A stretch of DNA of 64,000 bases from Streptomyces aculeolatus (GTDB taxonomy: Bacteria > Actinomycetota > Actinomycetes > Streptomycetales > Streptomycetaceae), in NCBI RefSeq assembly GCF_020400605.1, contig NZ_JAINRD010000022.1, forward strand, positions 114,128-178,127, given 5' to 3'. The stretch's first letter is position 1, and every line of letters starts with the position of its first letter. This document shows, piece after piece, positions 8,133 through 17,900 of this stretch. A program made the position numbers and the translations under genes. Below the pieces are notes generated by a model. It was not told the origin of the DNA, made no database searches, and saw nothing but the letters and a program-made list of their open reading frames with translations.

Positions 8133-9358
8133 CCGCAGCGGTACGGCCCCCGCAGCCGGCCCCGCCGGCGCCCCCCGCGACGGCTTCCGCCGTCACCGCG
8201 CGGCTGCGCGCCGCGCTCGCCGCCGCCGAGGACGACCGGATCATCTACGACCTGCCCGGCATCGAGGAGCGCTACGACGAACTGCTGCGCCGGCTGCCCG
8301 GCGTCGACGTCAGCTTTGCGATGAAGGCGTGCCCCGTCGACGAGGTGCTGGCCCGGCTGGCGGAGAAGGGCGCCGGGTTCGACGCCGCCAGCCCCGGCGA
8401 GGTCGAGCAGGCGCTGTCCGCGGGCGCGCCCGCGGCCCGTATCCACTACGGCAACACCGTCAAGTCCGACCGCGGCATCCTCGCCGCGCGCCGCCTCGGC
8501 GTCCACGACTTCGCCACCGACAGCACCGAGGACGTCATGGCCCTCGCGGCACTCGCCCCCGGCGCACGGGTGTTCTGCCGGCTGGCCACCACCGGCGAGG
8601 GCGCGCTGTGGGGGCTCAGCCGCAAGTTCGGCTGCACCCCCGACGAGGCGGTGCGGGTGCTCGCGGGCGCCCGGGCCGCGGGCCTGACGCCCGCGGGCCT
8701 GTCCGTGCACGTCGGCTCGCAGCAGATGACGGCCGCGGCGTGGCGCCGCGCGTTCGACACCTTCGCGGACGTGCTGGCGGCCCTCGCCCGGCGGGGCATC
8801 CACCTCGACCACGTCAACCTCGGCGGCGGCCTGCCCGCCCTCGGCTACCGCGACCTGCGCGGCCGGCCGCTGGTGCCCGAGCTGGACGAGACGTTCGCGA
8901 CGATCCGCGCCGGCATGGCGCGGCTGCGCGCCGCCGCCCGCGGCCCGCTGCGCTTCGTCGTCGAGCCGGGCCGCCACCTGGTCGCCGACCAAGGCGCGAT
9001 CCGGGCGCACGTCGCGCGCCTCTCCTCGCGCCGGCACGCGGACGGCGAGCGGGGCTACTGGCTCTTCCTGAGCTGCGGCAAGTTCAACGGCCTCTACGAG
9101 GTCGACCAGTTGCAGTACCCGCTGGTGTTCCCCTCCCACGGCGACGCCGCCGAGCTGGTGCCGGCGGTCGTCGCCGGGCCCACCTGCGACAGCGACGACG
9201 TCGTGGCGCAGGGCCGCGTACCGGTCCAGGTGCCCAGGGCGGCCGCGTCCGGGGACCCGGTGTGGATCCTGTCCAGCGGCGCGTACGCCGTCAGTTACAT
9301 GACCCGGGGGTTCAACGGCTATGGCCCGCTACCGCACACCTGCCTGCGCGCCGGCTGA
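8129..9358 (+). CDS. PLP-dependent fold-III decarboxylase (ornithine/lysine type)
   Basis: The 409-residue protein follows the eukaryotic-type ornithine/lysine decarboxylase pattern: pyridoxal-binding Lys66 in SFAMKACP, HVGSQQ (about residue 192), the phosphate-binding glycine loop NLGGGLP (about 230) and catalytic Cys353 in the GPTCDSDDV motif. This family decarboxylates free basic amino acids to diamines such as putrescine or cadaverine. It is distinct from the BtrK-like decarboxylase at 22262. An Ala/Pro-rich N-terminal extension of about 25 residues precedes the barrel. GTG start and preceding TGA overlap. In this cluster it could supply the amine that accepts the polyketide chain or is acetylated by the next gene product. 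The substrate is not determined. Confidence 0.82.
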   Translation: MTAAVRPPQPAPPAPPATASAVTARLRAALAAAEDDRIIYDLPGIEERYDELLRRLPGVDVSFAMKACPVDEVLARLAEKGAGFDAASPGEVEQALSAGAPAARIHYGNTVKSDRGILAARRLGVHDFATDSTEDVMALAALAPGARVFCRLATTGEGALWGLSRKFGCTPDEAVRVLAGARAAGLTPAGLSVHVGSQQMTAAAWRRAFDTFADVLAALARRGIHLDHVNLGGGLPALGYRDLRGRPLVPELDETFATIRAGMARLRAAARGPLRFVVEPGRHLVADQGAIRAHVARLSSRRHADGERGYWLFLSCGKFNGLYEVDQLQYPLVFPSHGDAAELVPAVVAGPTCDSDDVVAQGRVPVQVPRAAASGDPVWILSSGAYAVSYMTRGFNGYGPLPHTCLRAG

Positions 9359-9863
9359 CGTGCGCATCCGCCACATCGCCGCGTACGACTGGGGCGCCAT
9401 CGCCGCGCTGGAGGACCGCGCGTACGCCGACCGAGAACTCGCCGAGGGCCGGGAGGCGCTCCAGGCCCGCGGCCGGGCCTCGCCCGGCACCTGCTTCGTC
9501 CTGGACGCCGACGGCGCCCCGGAGGGCTACCTGCTGGCGCTGCCGTACCCGAGGTTCCGCTGCCCGGAGCTGCGCGGTGCGGAGGAGGCCGGGCACACGG
9601 GCGACAACCTGCACCTGCACGACATCGTCGTCGCCGAGCACCTGCGCGGCGCCGGGCTCGCGGCCCGCCTCCTGGCCCGGCTGACGGCCACCGCCCGCGC
9701 CCGGCGGTTCCGGCGGATCTCCCTCGTCGCCGTCGCCGGCACCGCCGCGTTCTGGACGCGCCGCGGCTACGGCCCGCACCCCGACGTGGCGCCCCCGGCC
9801 GGCTACGGCCCCCGGGCCGTCTACATGTCCCGGGCCGTGTCCGTGTCCAAGGAAGGGGGCTGA
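9321..9863 (+). CDS. GNAT-family N-acetyltransferase
   Basis: The 180-residue protein has the GNAT fold: an N-terminal RIRHIAAYDWGAIAALEDRAY segment, the central HLHDIVVAEHLRGAG strand and pyrophosphate loop (LRGAGLAARLLARL, about 113-126) and a terminal beta strand ending GYGPRAVYMSRAV. It should transfer an acyl group from acetyl-CoA to an amine. I report ATG 9321, which overlaps the decarboxylase by 38 bases and has a G-rich run upstream; GTG 9360, just after the preceding stop, is an alternative that would remove 13 residues. Adjacency to a diamine-forming decarboxylase suggests an amine substrate. Confidence 0.78.
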   Translation: MARYRTPACAPADVRIRHIAAYDWGAIAALEDRAYADRELAEGREALQARGRASPGTCFVLDADGAPEGYLLALPYPRFRCPELRGAEEAGHTGDNLHLHDIVVAEHLRGAGLAARLLARLTATARARRFRRISLVAVAGTAAFWTRRGYGPHPDVAPPAGYGPRAVYMSRAVSVSKEGG

Positions 9864-9868
9864 TCACG

Positions 9869-11023
9869 ATGCTGCCGATACGCGACGGGTTCCGCCGGTC
9901 CCAGGTGGCCATCGCGGCGCTCTTCTGCTTCCTGGGCTTCCAGTACGTCACATGGGTGTCCCGGCTGCCGTGGATCAAGGACGAGCTGGACCTGACGGCG
10001 ACCGAGCTGGGGCTGCTGCTCATGGCCTGCGGCGCGGGCGCGGCGGCGTCCTTCCCGCTGGTCGCCCACCTGATGAAGGCGATGGGCGCGAAGCGGCTCG
10101 CGTTCGCCTCGGCCGGCGCCCTGCTGCTGTTCCTGCCCGCGTTCGCCGCCGCGCCCAACTACCCGGCCGCGCTCGCCGTCGTCGCCGTCGACGGCGTCGC
10201 CGTCGGCTGCCTGAACGTGGCGATGAACGCGCAGGGCGCGGCGCTGGAGCGGATCCACGAGCGCACGGCCATGGCGAAGATGCACGCCACGTTCAGCGCC
10301 GGGTCGCTGGCCGCCGCGCTGCTGGCCTCCCTCGTCCAGACCGCGACCCGGGAGCCCGCCGCGCACTTCGCGGTGGCCGCGGTGCTCCTGGTCGCCATGC
10401 TCGCCGTCGCCCGCACCGGGCTGCCGGCCGACGACGGCTTCCGGGCGCCGGAGAAGGAGCGCCGCCGCCGGCGGCTGCCGTCGCGCGTCACGCTGTGGAT
10501 GGGGTGCGCGATGGCGTTCGGCACCGTCACCGAGGGCGCCATGAACGACTGGTCGACGCTCTACCTGGAGGACGTCGCCGAGGCGGCGCCGGAGGTCGCG
10601 CCGCTGGGCATCGCGGTGGTCTCCGTGATGATGGTCGCCGCCCGCCTCTTCGCCGACGGCTGGCGCACCCGCTGGGGCGACGGGCCGGTGGTCGGGTTCG
10701 GCAGCGCGCTGGCGGGCACGGGGCTCGCCGTGGCGGTGCTCGCCGGCGGGGTGGTGCCGGCGCTGCTCGGGTTCGCCTGCGTCGGCCTCGGCGTGGCGGC
10801 CGTGACGCCGTGCGTGTACGTCGCGGCGGCCCGCGAGGGCCCCGACGCGCTGTCCCTGGTGGCGTCCATGGGCACCACGGGGCTGCTGGGCGGGCCCGCG
10901 GTGATCGGCTTCGTCGCGGGCGCGGCCGGGCTGGCGTGGGGGATGGGCGCCGTCGCCGGGTGCGCGCTCCTCGTGTCGCTGTGCACGACGCGTATACGCT
11001 GGCCCGCGCTGAGCAACGCCTGA
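9869..11023 (+). CDS. MFS transporter
   Basis: The 384-residue protein has about twelve hydrophobic segments in two sets of six, separated by a charged cytoplasmic loop (FRAPEKERRRRRLPSRVT, near residue 190). The fold resembles the FucP/YbjJ-like branch of the major facilitator superfamily, with the MKAMGAKR loop between helices 2 and 3. Such proteins exchange sugars or export small molecules with protons. The start follows an AAGGAAGGGGG run and lies five bases after the GNAT gene, so it belongs to operon A. Export of the product or an intermediate is the simplest role. Confidence 0.82.
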   Translation: MLPIRDGFRRSQVAIAALFCFLGFQYVTWVSRLPWIKDELDLTATELGLLLMACGAGAAASFPLVAHLMKAMGAKRLAFASAGALLLFLPAFAAAPNYPAALAVVAVDGVAVGCLNVAMNAQGAALERIHERTAMAKMHATFSAGSLAAALLASLVQTATREPAAHFAVAAVLLVAMLAVARTGLPADDGFRAPEKERRRRRLPSRVTLWMGCAMAFGTVTEGAMNDWSTLYLEDVAEAAPEVAPLGIAVVSVMMVAARLFADGWRTRWGDGPVVGFGSALAGTGLAVAVLAGGVVPALLGFACVGLGVAAVTPCVYVAAAREGPDALSLVASMGTTGLLGGPAVIGFVAGAAGLAWGMGAVAGCALLVSLCTTRIRWPALSNA

Positions 11024-11094
11024 GCGGCGCCCGGGCGCCCGCCGGCGCGAACGGGGCCCGGCGCGACGGCTGTTCGAAACGGGGGTGGGACGGC

Positions 11095-11859
11095 ATGGCG
11101 GAGCACGTGCGGGACCGGTCGCCGGAGGCGGACGGGAGCGCGGCGGCGGGCGGGGACGTCCCCGGGTCAGCGCCCGGGACGCCGCCGGAGCTGCCCGCGG
11201 GCGTACGGGTGTGGACGTTCGACGCCGGGCCCGGCGTCGAGCCGGACCTGTCGGCGCTCGACGACGCGGAGCGGCGGCGGCACGCGCGCTTCCTGCGCCC
11301 GGCCGACCGGATCCGCTACGGCGTCGCCCACGCCGCGCTGCGCCGGCTGCTCGGCGAGCTGACGGGCACCGCGCCCGCGGCGCTGCGCTTCGGCCGGCAG
11401 CCGTGCCCCCGGTGCGGCGGCCCGCACGGCCGGCCGGTGCTCGAACGGCCCGCGGGCGGCCCGGAGTTCTCGCTGTCGCACGGCGGCGGGCTGGTGCTCG
11501 TGGCCGTCGCGCCCGGCCGGGTGGGCGTCGACGTGGAGCCGGTCAAGGACGCGCCCCCCGAGTCGGGCCTGGTGGAGCGGCTGCACCCGGCGGAGCGCGC
11601 GGTGGTCGACGCGGCGCCCGAGGCGCTGCGGTCCGCCGCCTTCACGCGCCTGTGGACGCGCAAGGAGGCGTACCTCAAGGGGCTCGGCGTGGGCCTGGGC
11701 CGCGCCCTGGACGCGGACGACGTCTCCACCGGCGTGCCCGGCTGGCACCTGGTCGACCTGGCCCCCGGGAAGGGCCACGCGGGGGCGCTGGCCGTGGAGT
11801 GCGCGGGTGCCCCGGACACCGTCCCGGGAATGCGCGAAAGGGGCGCCGACTTTCCCTGA
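11095..11859 (+). CDS. Sfp-type 4'-phosphopantetheinyl transferase (first copy)
   Basis: The 254-residue protein shows the Sfp signature pair VGVDVEP (about residues 143-149; Mg-binding Asp) and FTRLWTRKEAYLKGLG (about 182-197), plus an N-terminal half with RPADRIRYGVAHAALRRLLG. A CPRCGG motif in the N-terminal lobe is common in streptomycete members. It activates carrier proteins by moving phosphopantetheine from CoA to serine; Ser406 of the AT-ACP protein and Ser45 of the small ACP are the local clients. ATG 11095 follows a GGGGG run. It closes operon A. A second, clearly different Sfp enzyme is encoded in operon B. Confidence 0.88.
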   Translation: MAEHVRDRSPEADGSAAAGGDVPGSAPGTPPELPAGVRVWTFDAGPGVEPDLSALDDAERRRHARFLRPADRIRYGVAHAALRRLLGELTGTAPAALRFGRQPCPRCGGPHGRPVLERPAGGPEFSLSHGGGLVLVAVAPGRVGVDVEPVKDAPPESGLVERLHPAERAVVDAAPEALRSAAFTRLWTRKEAYLKGLGVGLGRALDADDVSTGVPGWHLVDLAPGKGHAGALAVECAGAPDTVPGMRERGADFP

Positions 11860-11886
11860 CGCGGCGTGACCGGCCGCCGACCCGGC

Positions 11887-12339
11887 TCATTCCGGTTCCG
11901 CTCTGCGACCCGGTTCCCCGCCGAAAGCGGCGGCCAGTCCGAATTCCGGCATGTTGATATAGCGGGCCTCGTAGGAGCCCGGCCGCACGTAGTACAACTC
12001 GTGCCAGATGCCGACGTCCCCGCCGCTGCCGACGGCGCGGTTGAACCACTTCCAGTACGTCCTGTGCCGGTGCTCCTGAGATTTCGAGAACTCCGTTATG
12101 TGCTCGGCCGACCGCCAGTACTGCACGACCGTGATCGTGCGTCCTTTGCGGCTCATTCTGCTGCCCAGCAGGCCGAGTTCCGGATCCTCGCCGAGTTCGA
12201 CCAGCAGCTTCGGCATCGCGGTGAACGCCGGCCACCACCTGTGCACCTTCCAGAGGTAATTGATGCGCATTCCCACCAGGAAGAGCACGAATTCTTGGCC
12301 GGTGTCGACATTTACCCTGCCCTGCTCTATCCGCGGCAT
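11887..12339 (-). CDS. DUF4188 / monooxygenase-like small protein
   Basis: From ATG 12339 the product is 150 residues (MPRIEQGRVNVDTGQEFVLF). Diagnostic segments are VGMRINYLWKVHRWWPAFTAMP, QYWRSAEHITEFSKSQEHRH and ELYYVRPGSYEARYINMPEFGLA. These match the DUF4188 (monooxygenase-like, dimeric alpha/beta-barrel) family as I know it. No catalytic function is proven. An upstream in-frame start would add 38 residues without homology-like character, so the internal ATG is preferred. It is convergent with operon A (27-base gap) and divergent from operon B, sharing a 350-base regulatory region with it. Confidence 0.72.
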   Translation of the reverse strand: MPRIEQGRVNVDTGQEFVLFLVGMRINYLWKVHRWWPAFTAMPKLLVELGEDPELGLLGSRMSRKGRTITVVQYWRSAEHITEFSKSQEHRHRTYWKWFNRAVGSGGDVGIWHELYYVRPGSYEARYINMPEFGLAAAFGGEPGRRAEPE

Positions 12340-12479
12340 GTCATCCGGTTCCCTTCCGGGGGTCGTCGCGCTCGCCGAGCCGGTCGTCCGCCATCGTAGA
12401 GCGTCCGCCGCCTCGGCAACATCGCCTGTACAGGGGCCGGTTGAGGTGCCCAAAGCGGCAACATCCAGCCTTGTCCCCT

Positions 12480-12560
12480 GAGTGGGACATATCCGACAAA
12501 GGTTTTGCGAAAAAAGAATGGTTCAGACCAACGGATTGCATGTACGATGACGCTCGCTCG
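12480..12560 (+). promoter_or_regulatory. AT-richer promoter region of operon B with a dre-like site
   Basis: The spacer between the divergent DUF4188 gene and operon B (12340-12689) holds a marked AT-rich stretch. At 12519-12530 it reads TGGTTCAGACCA, with perfect TGGT/ACCA half sites, ten of twelve positions matching the DasR dre core. A -10-like TACGAT (12543-12548) stands 17 bases after GGTTCA (12520-12525), so the site would cover the -35. The promoter assignment is inferred and the dre match is weaker evidence than at the chitinase. Confidence 0.5.
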
Positions 12561-12689
12561 AACACCGAGCCGAACGCGCGATGGCCTCCAGTCACCGCGC
12601 GACTACTGTTCGTCACACTCTGGACACGGCACCACATAACCCTCGCTGCACGGCCTGAAGTTCACCTTTCACCGAACGGACAGGTACTT

Positions 12690-13508
12690 ATGTGGAAGGC
12701 GGCCCGCGTGGAGATTCCGGTGGACTCCGCGCACCAGCCGGTACGAAGCACCAACGAACTCGACGAAGCTGTCGCGACGTTGCCCGCGGGGGCGGGCAAC
12801 ACCTCTGAAGAGTTGTTCACCGACACCCCGGAAACGGGTGTGAGCAGGACTCATTCCCTGCTGAATATCGGATTCCGCGACCTCGGTGACCCCGGCCGGC
12901 CGCGCTCGCTCGACGTGCACGCCGTGCTGTTCGACATGGACGGCACACTCGTGGAATCCGCGGCCGCAATGGACCGCCATACCCGCATGTGGGCCAGGCG
13001 CCATTCCCTCGACCCCGAGAAGGTCATACGCGCCTCACACGGGCGCCGCGACATCGACGTCATCCGCGAACTGGCCCCCCACGCCGACCCGCACGCCGAA
13101 CTGGCCTGGTTCGACCACCTGTCGTGCACCGACGCCGCCGGCGTCCGCGCCGCCCCCGGCGCCCCGCGGCTGCTGCGCGCCCTGCCCGCGCGCCGCTGGG
13201 GACTGGTGACCTCCGCGACCCGGAGCGTCGCCCGCAGCCGGATGGCGGCCGCGGGACTGCCGCTGCCCGACGTCCTGGTCTGCGCCGAGGACGTCACCGC
13301 CGGCAAGCCCAGCCCCGAGGGGTACCTCACCGCCGCCGCCCGCGTCGGCGCACCCCCCTCGTACTGCCTCGTGATCGAGGACGCCGACGTCGGCCTGCGC
13401 GCCGCCCGGGCCGCGGGCATGCCCGCGCTCGCCGTCGCCGGACCGCCGGGCCCCGTCCACGGCCACCGCGTCGCGGGCCTCGGCGCGCTCTCCGTCACCG
13501 CCGACTGA
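12690..13508 (+). CDS. HAD-superfamily phosphatase-like protein with N-terminal extension
   Basis: Residues about 76-272 form a HAD hydrolase of the beta-phosphoglucomutase/phosphatase type: motif I DMDGTLVES, motif II VTSAT, Lys in DVTAGKPSPEGY, and motif III VIEDADVGLRAARAAGM. This branch removes or moves phosphate on small metabolites. The first 75 residues from ATG 12690 (MWKAARVEIPVDSAHQPVRS) are polar, have no family resemblance and no strong ribosome site ahead, so translation might start later. It is the first gene of operon B, 90 bases before the AT-ACP gene. A dephosphorylation step on a precursor is a guess. Confidence 0.75.
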   Translation: MWKAARVEIPVDSAHQPVRSTNELDEAVATLPAGAGNTSEELFTDTPETGVSRTHSLLNIGFRDLGDPGRPRSLDVHAVLFDMDGTLVESAAAMDRHTRMWARRHSLDPEKVIRASHGRRDIDVIRELAPHADPHAELAWFDHLSCTDAAGVRAAPGAPRLLRALPARRWGLVTSATRSVARSRMAAAGLPLPDVLVCAEDVTAGKPSPEGYLTAAARVGAPPSYCLVIEDADVGLRAARAAGMPALAVAGPPGPVHGHRVAGLGALSVTAD

Positions 13509-13598
13509 CCCACCACCAGCCGTCCGCGCCGCCACCCCCGTGCCCACGGGGCCGCGGCCACGGCTGCCGTTCTCACGCCACGCGAAGGGGAGGCGGAG

Positions 13599-14984
13599 AT
13601 GGACCTGAGAACCGTACTGCTGCTGCCGGGACAGGGCGCCTACCGGCCCGGCGCGTTCGCCGGGCCGGTGAGCGCACCGGTCGCCGAACTGCTGGACGTC
13701 GTCGACGCGGTCGCCGCCGAGTTCGGCCACGCGCCGGTGTCGCCGCTGCTCACCGACGCCGAGGCCGCGGACGGCCGCCGGCTGGCCGAGACCGACCCGT
13801 TCGCGCTGCAACTCGCGATCTACGCCGCCGCGCTCGTGTACGCCCGCGAGGTCGACCTGCGCGAGCCCGCCGACGTCGTCATCGGCCACAGCATGGGCGA
13901 GATGGCCGCAGCCGCCCACGCCGGTTGCTTCACCGCCGCCGACGGCGCCCGCATCGCCGCCCACCGCGCCCGCGCGCTGGAACACACCGCCGCCGGCGCG
14001 GGCGGCATGCTCGCGCTCACCCTGCCCGCCCGCCGCGCCACCGCGCTGCTGGCCGCCGCGGAACTCCCCGGCGCGCGGCTCGCGGTCGTCAACGCGCCCC
14101 GGCACGTCGTGGCCTCCGGTCCGGAGGACGCCCTCGGCCGCCTCGCGGCGCTCGCCGACGTCCTCGGCGTACGCGCCGTCCGGCTCACCGCGCCGTACCC
14201 GTTCCACAACCCGCTGCTGGCCACCGCCCAGGCGGAGTTCGCGGCGGCGATCGAGGGCATCGCGGAGCGGCCGGCCCGGCGCCGGCTGTACTCGCCGGCC
14301 CTCGGCGGGCTCGTTACGGACGACACCGACGTCAAGGCGTCCCTCGTGGCACAGGTGACGCGCCCCGTCGACTTCCTCGCCGCGCTGCGCGAGTTGCAGA
14401 CGTACGGGCTGGAGTCGGTGGTGGAGTGCGGCCGCGCCGGGCTGGGGGAACTGGTGCGCCAGGCGACGGGCCGCGCGGCCCGTACCGCGGAGCGGTGGCT
14501 GGCGGAGGACACGGGGCTGGAGCCGGCGGCACCGGCGCCTGCGCCACGGGCGGTGCCCGCGGCGGAGCCGCGGGTGCCGACGCCGGTGGCAACCGCGGCG
14601 CCCGCGGCACCGGTCTCCGGCACGGGCCCCGCCCCCGTGCCCGCGACCGAGCCCGTGGCCCAGGGTTCCGCCGCGGCCCGCCCCGTACCCGCCGCGCCCG
14701 CCGCAGGCGGTGACGTGCTGGCCACCCTCCAGCAGGTCTACGCCGACCGGCTCGGCTACCCCGTCGAGGCCATGGACCCCGAGGCCGACCTCGAAGGCGA
14801 CCTCGGCATCGACTCGCTCAAGCGCATGGAGGTGCTCAGCACCCTCATCGACCGCTTCGGCCTGCACCACGTCGCCGACGACACCCGCTTCGCCCTGCAG
14901 TCCACCCTCGGCGGCCTCGCCCGGCTCATCGACGAGACCGGCCGGAGCGGCGGCACCGCCACCGCCGTACGGGCCGATGGCTGA
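13599..14984 (+). CDS. Acyltransferase-ACP protein of iterative PUFA-type synthase
   Basis: The 461-residue protein joins a malonyl-CoA:ACP-type acyltransferase (about 5-300) to a carrier domain (about 380-455) through a long Ala/Pro linker. The AT has GQGAY at the N-terminus, active Ser98 in GHSMGE and catalytic His203 in PYPFHNP. The ACP has Ser406 in LGIDSLKRMEVL, very close to the LGIDSIKRVEIL motif typical of polyunsaturated-fatty-acid synthases. It should load an extender, presumably malonyl, and carry the growing chain for the KS-CLF-KR-DH protein encoded next, with which it overlaps by eight bases. Having AT and a single ACP on a separate protein is an uncommon split of this kind of enzyme. 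Substrate choice cannot be read from the AT. Confidence 0.85.
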   Translation: MDLRTVLLLPGQGAYRPGAFAGPVSAPVAELLDVVDAVAAEFGHAPVSPLLTDAEAADGRRLAETDPFALQLAIYAAALVYAREVDLREPADVVIGHSMGEMAAAAHAGCFTAADGARIAAHRARALEHTAAGAGGMLALTLPARRATALLAAAELPGARLAVVNAPRHVVASGPEDALGRLAALADVLGVRAVRLTAPYPFHNPLLATAQAEFAAAIEGIAERPARRRLYSPALGGLVTDDTDVKASLVAQVTRPVDFLAALRELQTYGLESVVECGRAGLGELVRQATGRAARTAERWLAEDTGLEPAAPAPAPRAVPAAEPRVPTPVATAAPAAPVSGTGPAPVPATEPVAQGSAAARPVPAAPAAGGDVLATLQQVYADRLGYPVEAMDPEADLEGDLGIDSLKRMEVLSTLIDRFGLHHVADDTRFALQSTLGGLARLIDETGRSGGTATAVRADG

Positions 14985-17900
14985 CGGCACCGAGGGCGGC
15001 GCCCCCCGCCCGCTCCGCTACCGCGTCGAGGCCGGCGCCGCCGACCGCGCCGCCGCCGACGCCGCCGTGGCCGCGCTGCGGGCCCGCGGCCTGGACGCCG
15101 CCGTGCGCACCGCGGGATCGCTGCCGCTGCCGGCGGCCGGGCCCGTCGACCCCGGCGCGATCGTCGCCGTCGGCATGGGCCTGGCCGTGCCGGGCGCGTA
15201 CTCGCCGGACGAGCTGTGGCACCTGCTGCGCGACCGCGTACCGCAGTTCAGCGAGCCCGGGGACCGGATGGACATCGACGCGCTGTGGTCCGCGGACCCG
15301 GCCGCGCCGGACAAGACGTACACCCGCACCTCCGGCTTCATCCACGACCTGCGTCCCCACCCGCGGCTGCGCGCCGAACTCGCCGCCGGCCGCCCCCCGC
15401 AGCGCGAGCCGAGCGGCGGATGGCTGCGCCACAGCGTCCTCCAGGCGCTCGACGGGGTCCGGCTCGACGCCGGTACGCGCGCCTTCGCCGCGGTCGGGAT
15501 GACCGCGGACGGCGGCCATGCCGCCGAGCACGGCCTCCTCCGCCACGGTGCCCGGCTGCTGGCCGGGCCGCGGGGCGGCGGCACCGACCCGCTGGCCGCG
15601 CTCTACCCGGCCGGCTCGCCCGACCTCGCCGACACCGCGCCGTACCGCGTCGTGCGCGAGGCGCTGGCCGGGCTCGCCGACCCGGTGGAGACCGTCGTCG
15701 TCGACACCGCCTGCTCCTCGTCCCTCTACAGCTTCGACTTCGGCATGCGCGCGCTGCGCGAGGGCCGCGCGGACGTCGCGCTGTGCGGCGGCACGTACGC
15801 CGTCAACGCCCAGACCATGGTGCTGTTCGCGAAGCTCGACGGGCTGGCCAGGGACGGCCGCGTGCGCTCCCTGGACGCCGGCGCGGACGGCGTGCTGTTC
15901 TCGGACGGCGCCGCGGTCGTGGCCCTCAAGACCTACGGGCGCGCCCTGGCGGACGGCGATCCGGTCCTCGGCTTCGTCCGCGGCTTCGGCGGCTCGTCCG
16001 ACGGGCGCGGCAAGGCCGTGTACGCGCCGAACCCCGCCGGGCAGCGGATCGCCCTCGAACGGGCCTGGGCGGCGGCCGGCGTCGGGCCGCGGGACGTCGA
16101 CTGGATCGTTGCCCACGCGACCGGCACCGCCGCCGGCGACCAGGCGGAGCTGCAGGCGCTGGCCGCGGCCGCGCCCGGCAAGGACTGGACGGTGACGTCG
16201 AACAAGTCGCTGATCGGCCACACCGGTTGGGCCGCGGGCGCCGTCAACGTCATCCACGCGCTGCTCGCGCTGCGCCACGAGGCGATCCCCGCGCAGCACC
16301 TCTACTCCGGTCCGGTCGCGGGCGCGGCCACCGTTCCGGTACGGACCCTGCCGTGGCGGCCGTCGCCGGGCGGCCGGGCCCGTACCGCAGGCGTCTCGGC
16401 GATGGGCTTCGGCGGCACCAACGCGCACCTGGTCGTCAGCGACCGCCCGGGCCCGGCCGCCCCGGCGGCCGCGGACCCGGCGCCGGTCGTGGTGGTCGCG
16501 ACGACCGCCCTGGAGCCGCCGCCGCGGAGCCCCGTCTTCGGGGCGTCGTTCCCGGCGCCCGCGCCGCTGGAGGTGCGGCTGCCGCCGGCGGTGCTGGAGC
16601 GGCTGGACCGCAGCCAGCTCATGGCGCTGCGGTGCGCGCTGGCGCTGCGGGCGGACTGGGGCGGGCCGGACGGGGGCGGACCGGACGCCGGACTGCTGTC
16701 GCGCACGGGGGTGTTCGTCGGCCACAGCGGCCAGGTGCGGCAGGCGCTGGCGTGCACGATGCGCGCGTACCTCGACGACATCGAGGGGCGGGCGGAAGGG
16801 GACGTGTCCGCGCTGGCGGAGGGCATCCGGGCGCTGGCGCCCGAGAGCAACAGCGACTCGCTGCCGGGCCTGATGCCCAACATCATCGCCTCCCGCGTCG
16901 CCCAGCTCCTCGACCTGCACGGCCCGAACATGACGCTCGACGCCGGCCCGGACTCCTCCCACGCGGCCCTGGCGGCGGCCTGCCGCCACCTCGCGGCGGG
17001 CGAGCTGGACGCGGCGGTGGTGATAGGCGCCACGGCGGCCGCGGAACTGGTCACGCCGCCGCCGGGCGAGGTGACGACGGAGGCCGCGGCAGCGGCGGTG
17101 CTGATGCGCCGCGACGAGGCGGAGTCCCGCGGCCTGCGGGTGCTGGGGGAGCTGACCGTGGCACCGCCGGCGGGGCCGGACGCGGCGGTGCCGCCGCCCG
17201 CCGCCGAACCGGCCGGCGCGCGACCGTACTTCCACGCCGCCGAGGGACTCGTCGCCCTGCACCGCGCCGTCCGCGCGAACGACGCCGCGGCGGAACTGGC
17301 CCCGGTGGCACCCGGCACACCCGCGCTCACCTACGCTCCGGAGTCGCCCGCGGCCCCGGACCGGCTCGGCGAACTGCGCCCCCACGTCCTGCGCCTGAAG
17401 CGGCTGGACCGTCCCGGGGTACGCGCCCCGCTCCCGGCCCTGCCGCCCGACACCCTCGTGCTGACCAACGACCCCGCCGGGCTGGCCGGCGTCGCGCTGC
17501 CGCGCGGCTGCGCGGTCGCGGCCCCGCGGGCGGCCTGCCCCGGGCCCGCTGCGGACGTGCACGTACTCGATGCCCCGGAGGAGCTGGCCGCCGTCCTGGC
17601 GGACCGCGGCCTGCGCCACGTACGCGTCCTCTTCGACACGGCGCACCGCCCGGCCGCCGCCCCCGACGCCCTGCCCACCGCCACCCTGGAGCTGCACGAA
17701 CTGGCGTTCACCGCAGCGCACCTGCTCGCCGACCCCCTCGACGCCCGCGGGTCCTACGCCGTGCTCGTCCTCGACCCCGGGGTGCCCGCGCCCGGCCCCG
17801 CCACCGGGCTCTTCGCCGGGCTCGTCCGGGCGCTCGCGGCCGACCTGCCAGGCGCGCTCGTCTACGCCGTCGTGTCCGACGCCCGCGACCTCGCCGACGG

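Noticed and set aside
16500..17300. Frameshift or damage in the second half of the KS region
   Set aside because: The frame is open and uniform in codon use; the missing cysteine fits a chain-length-factor domain and not decay.
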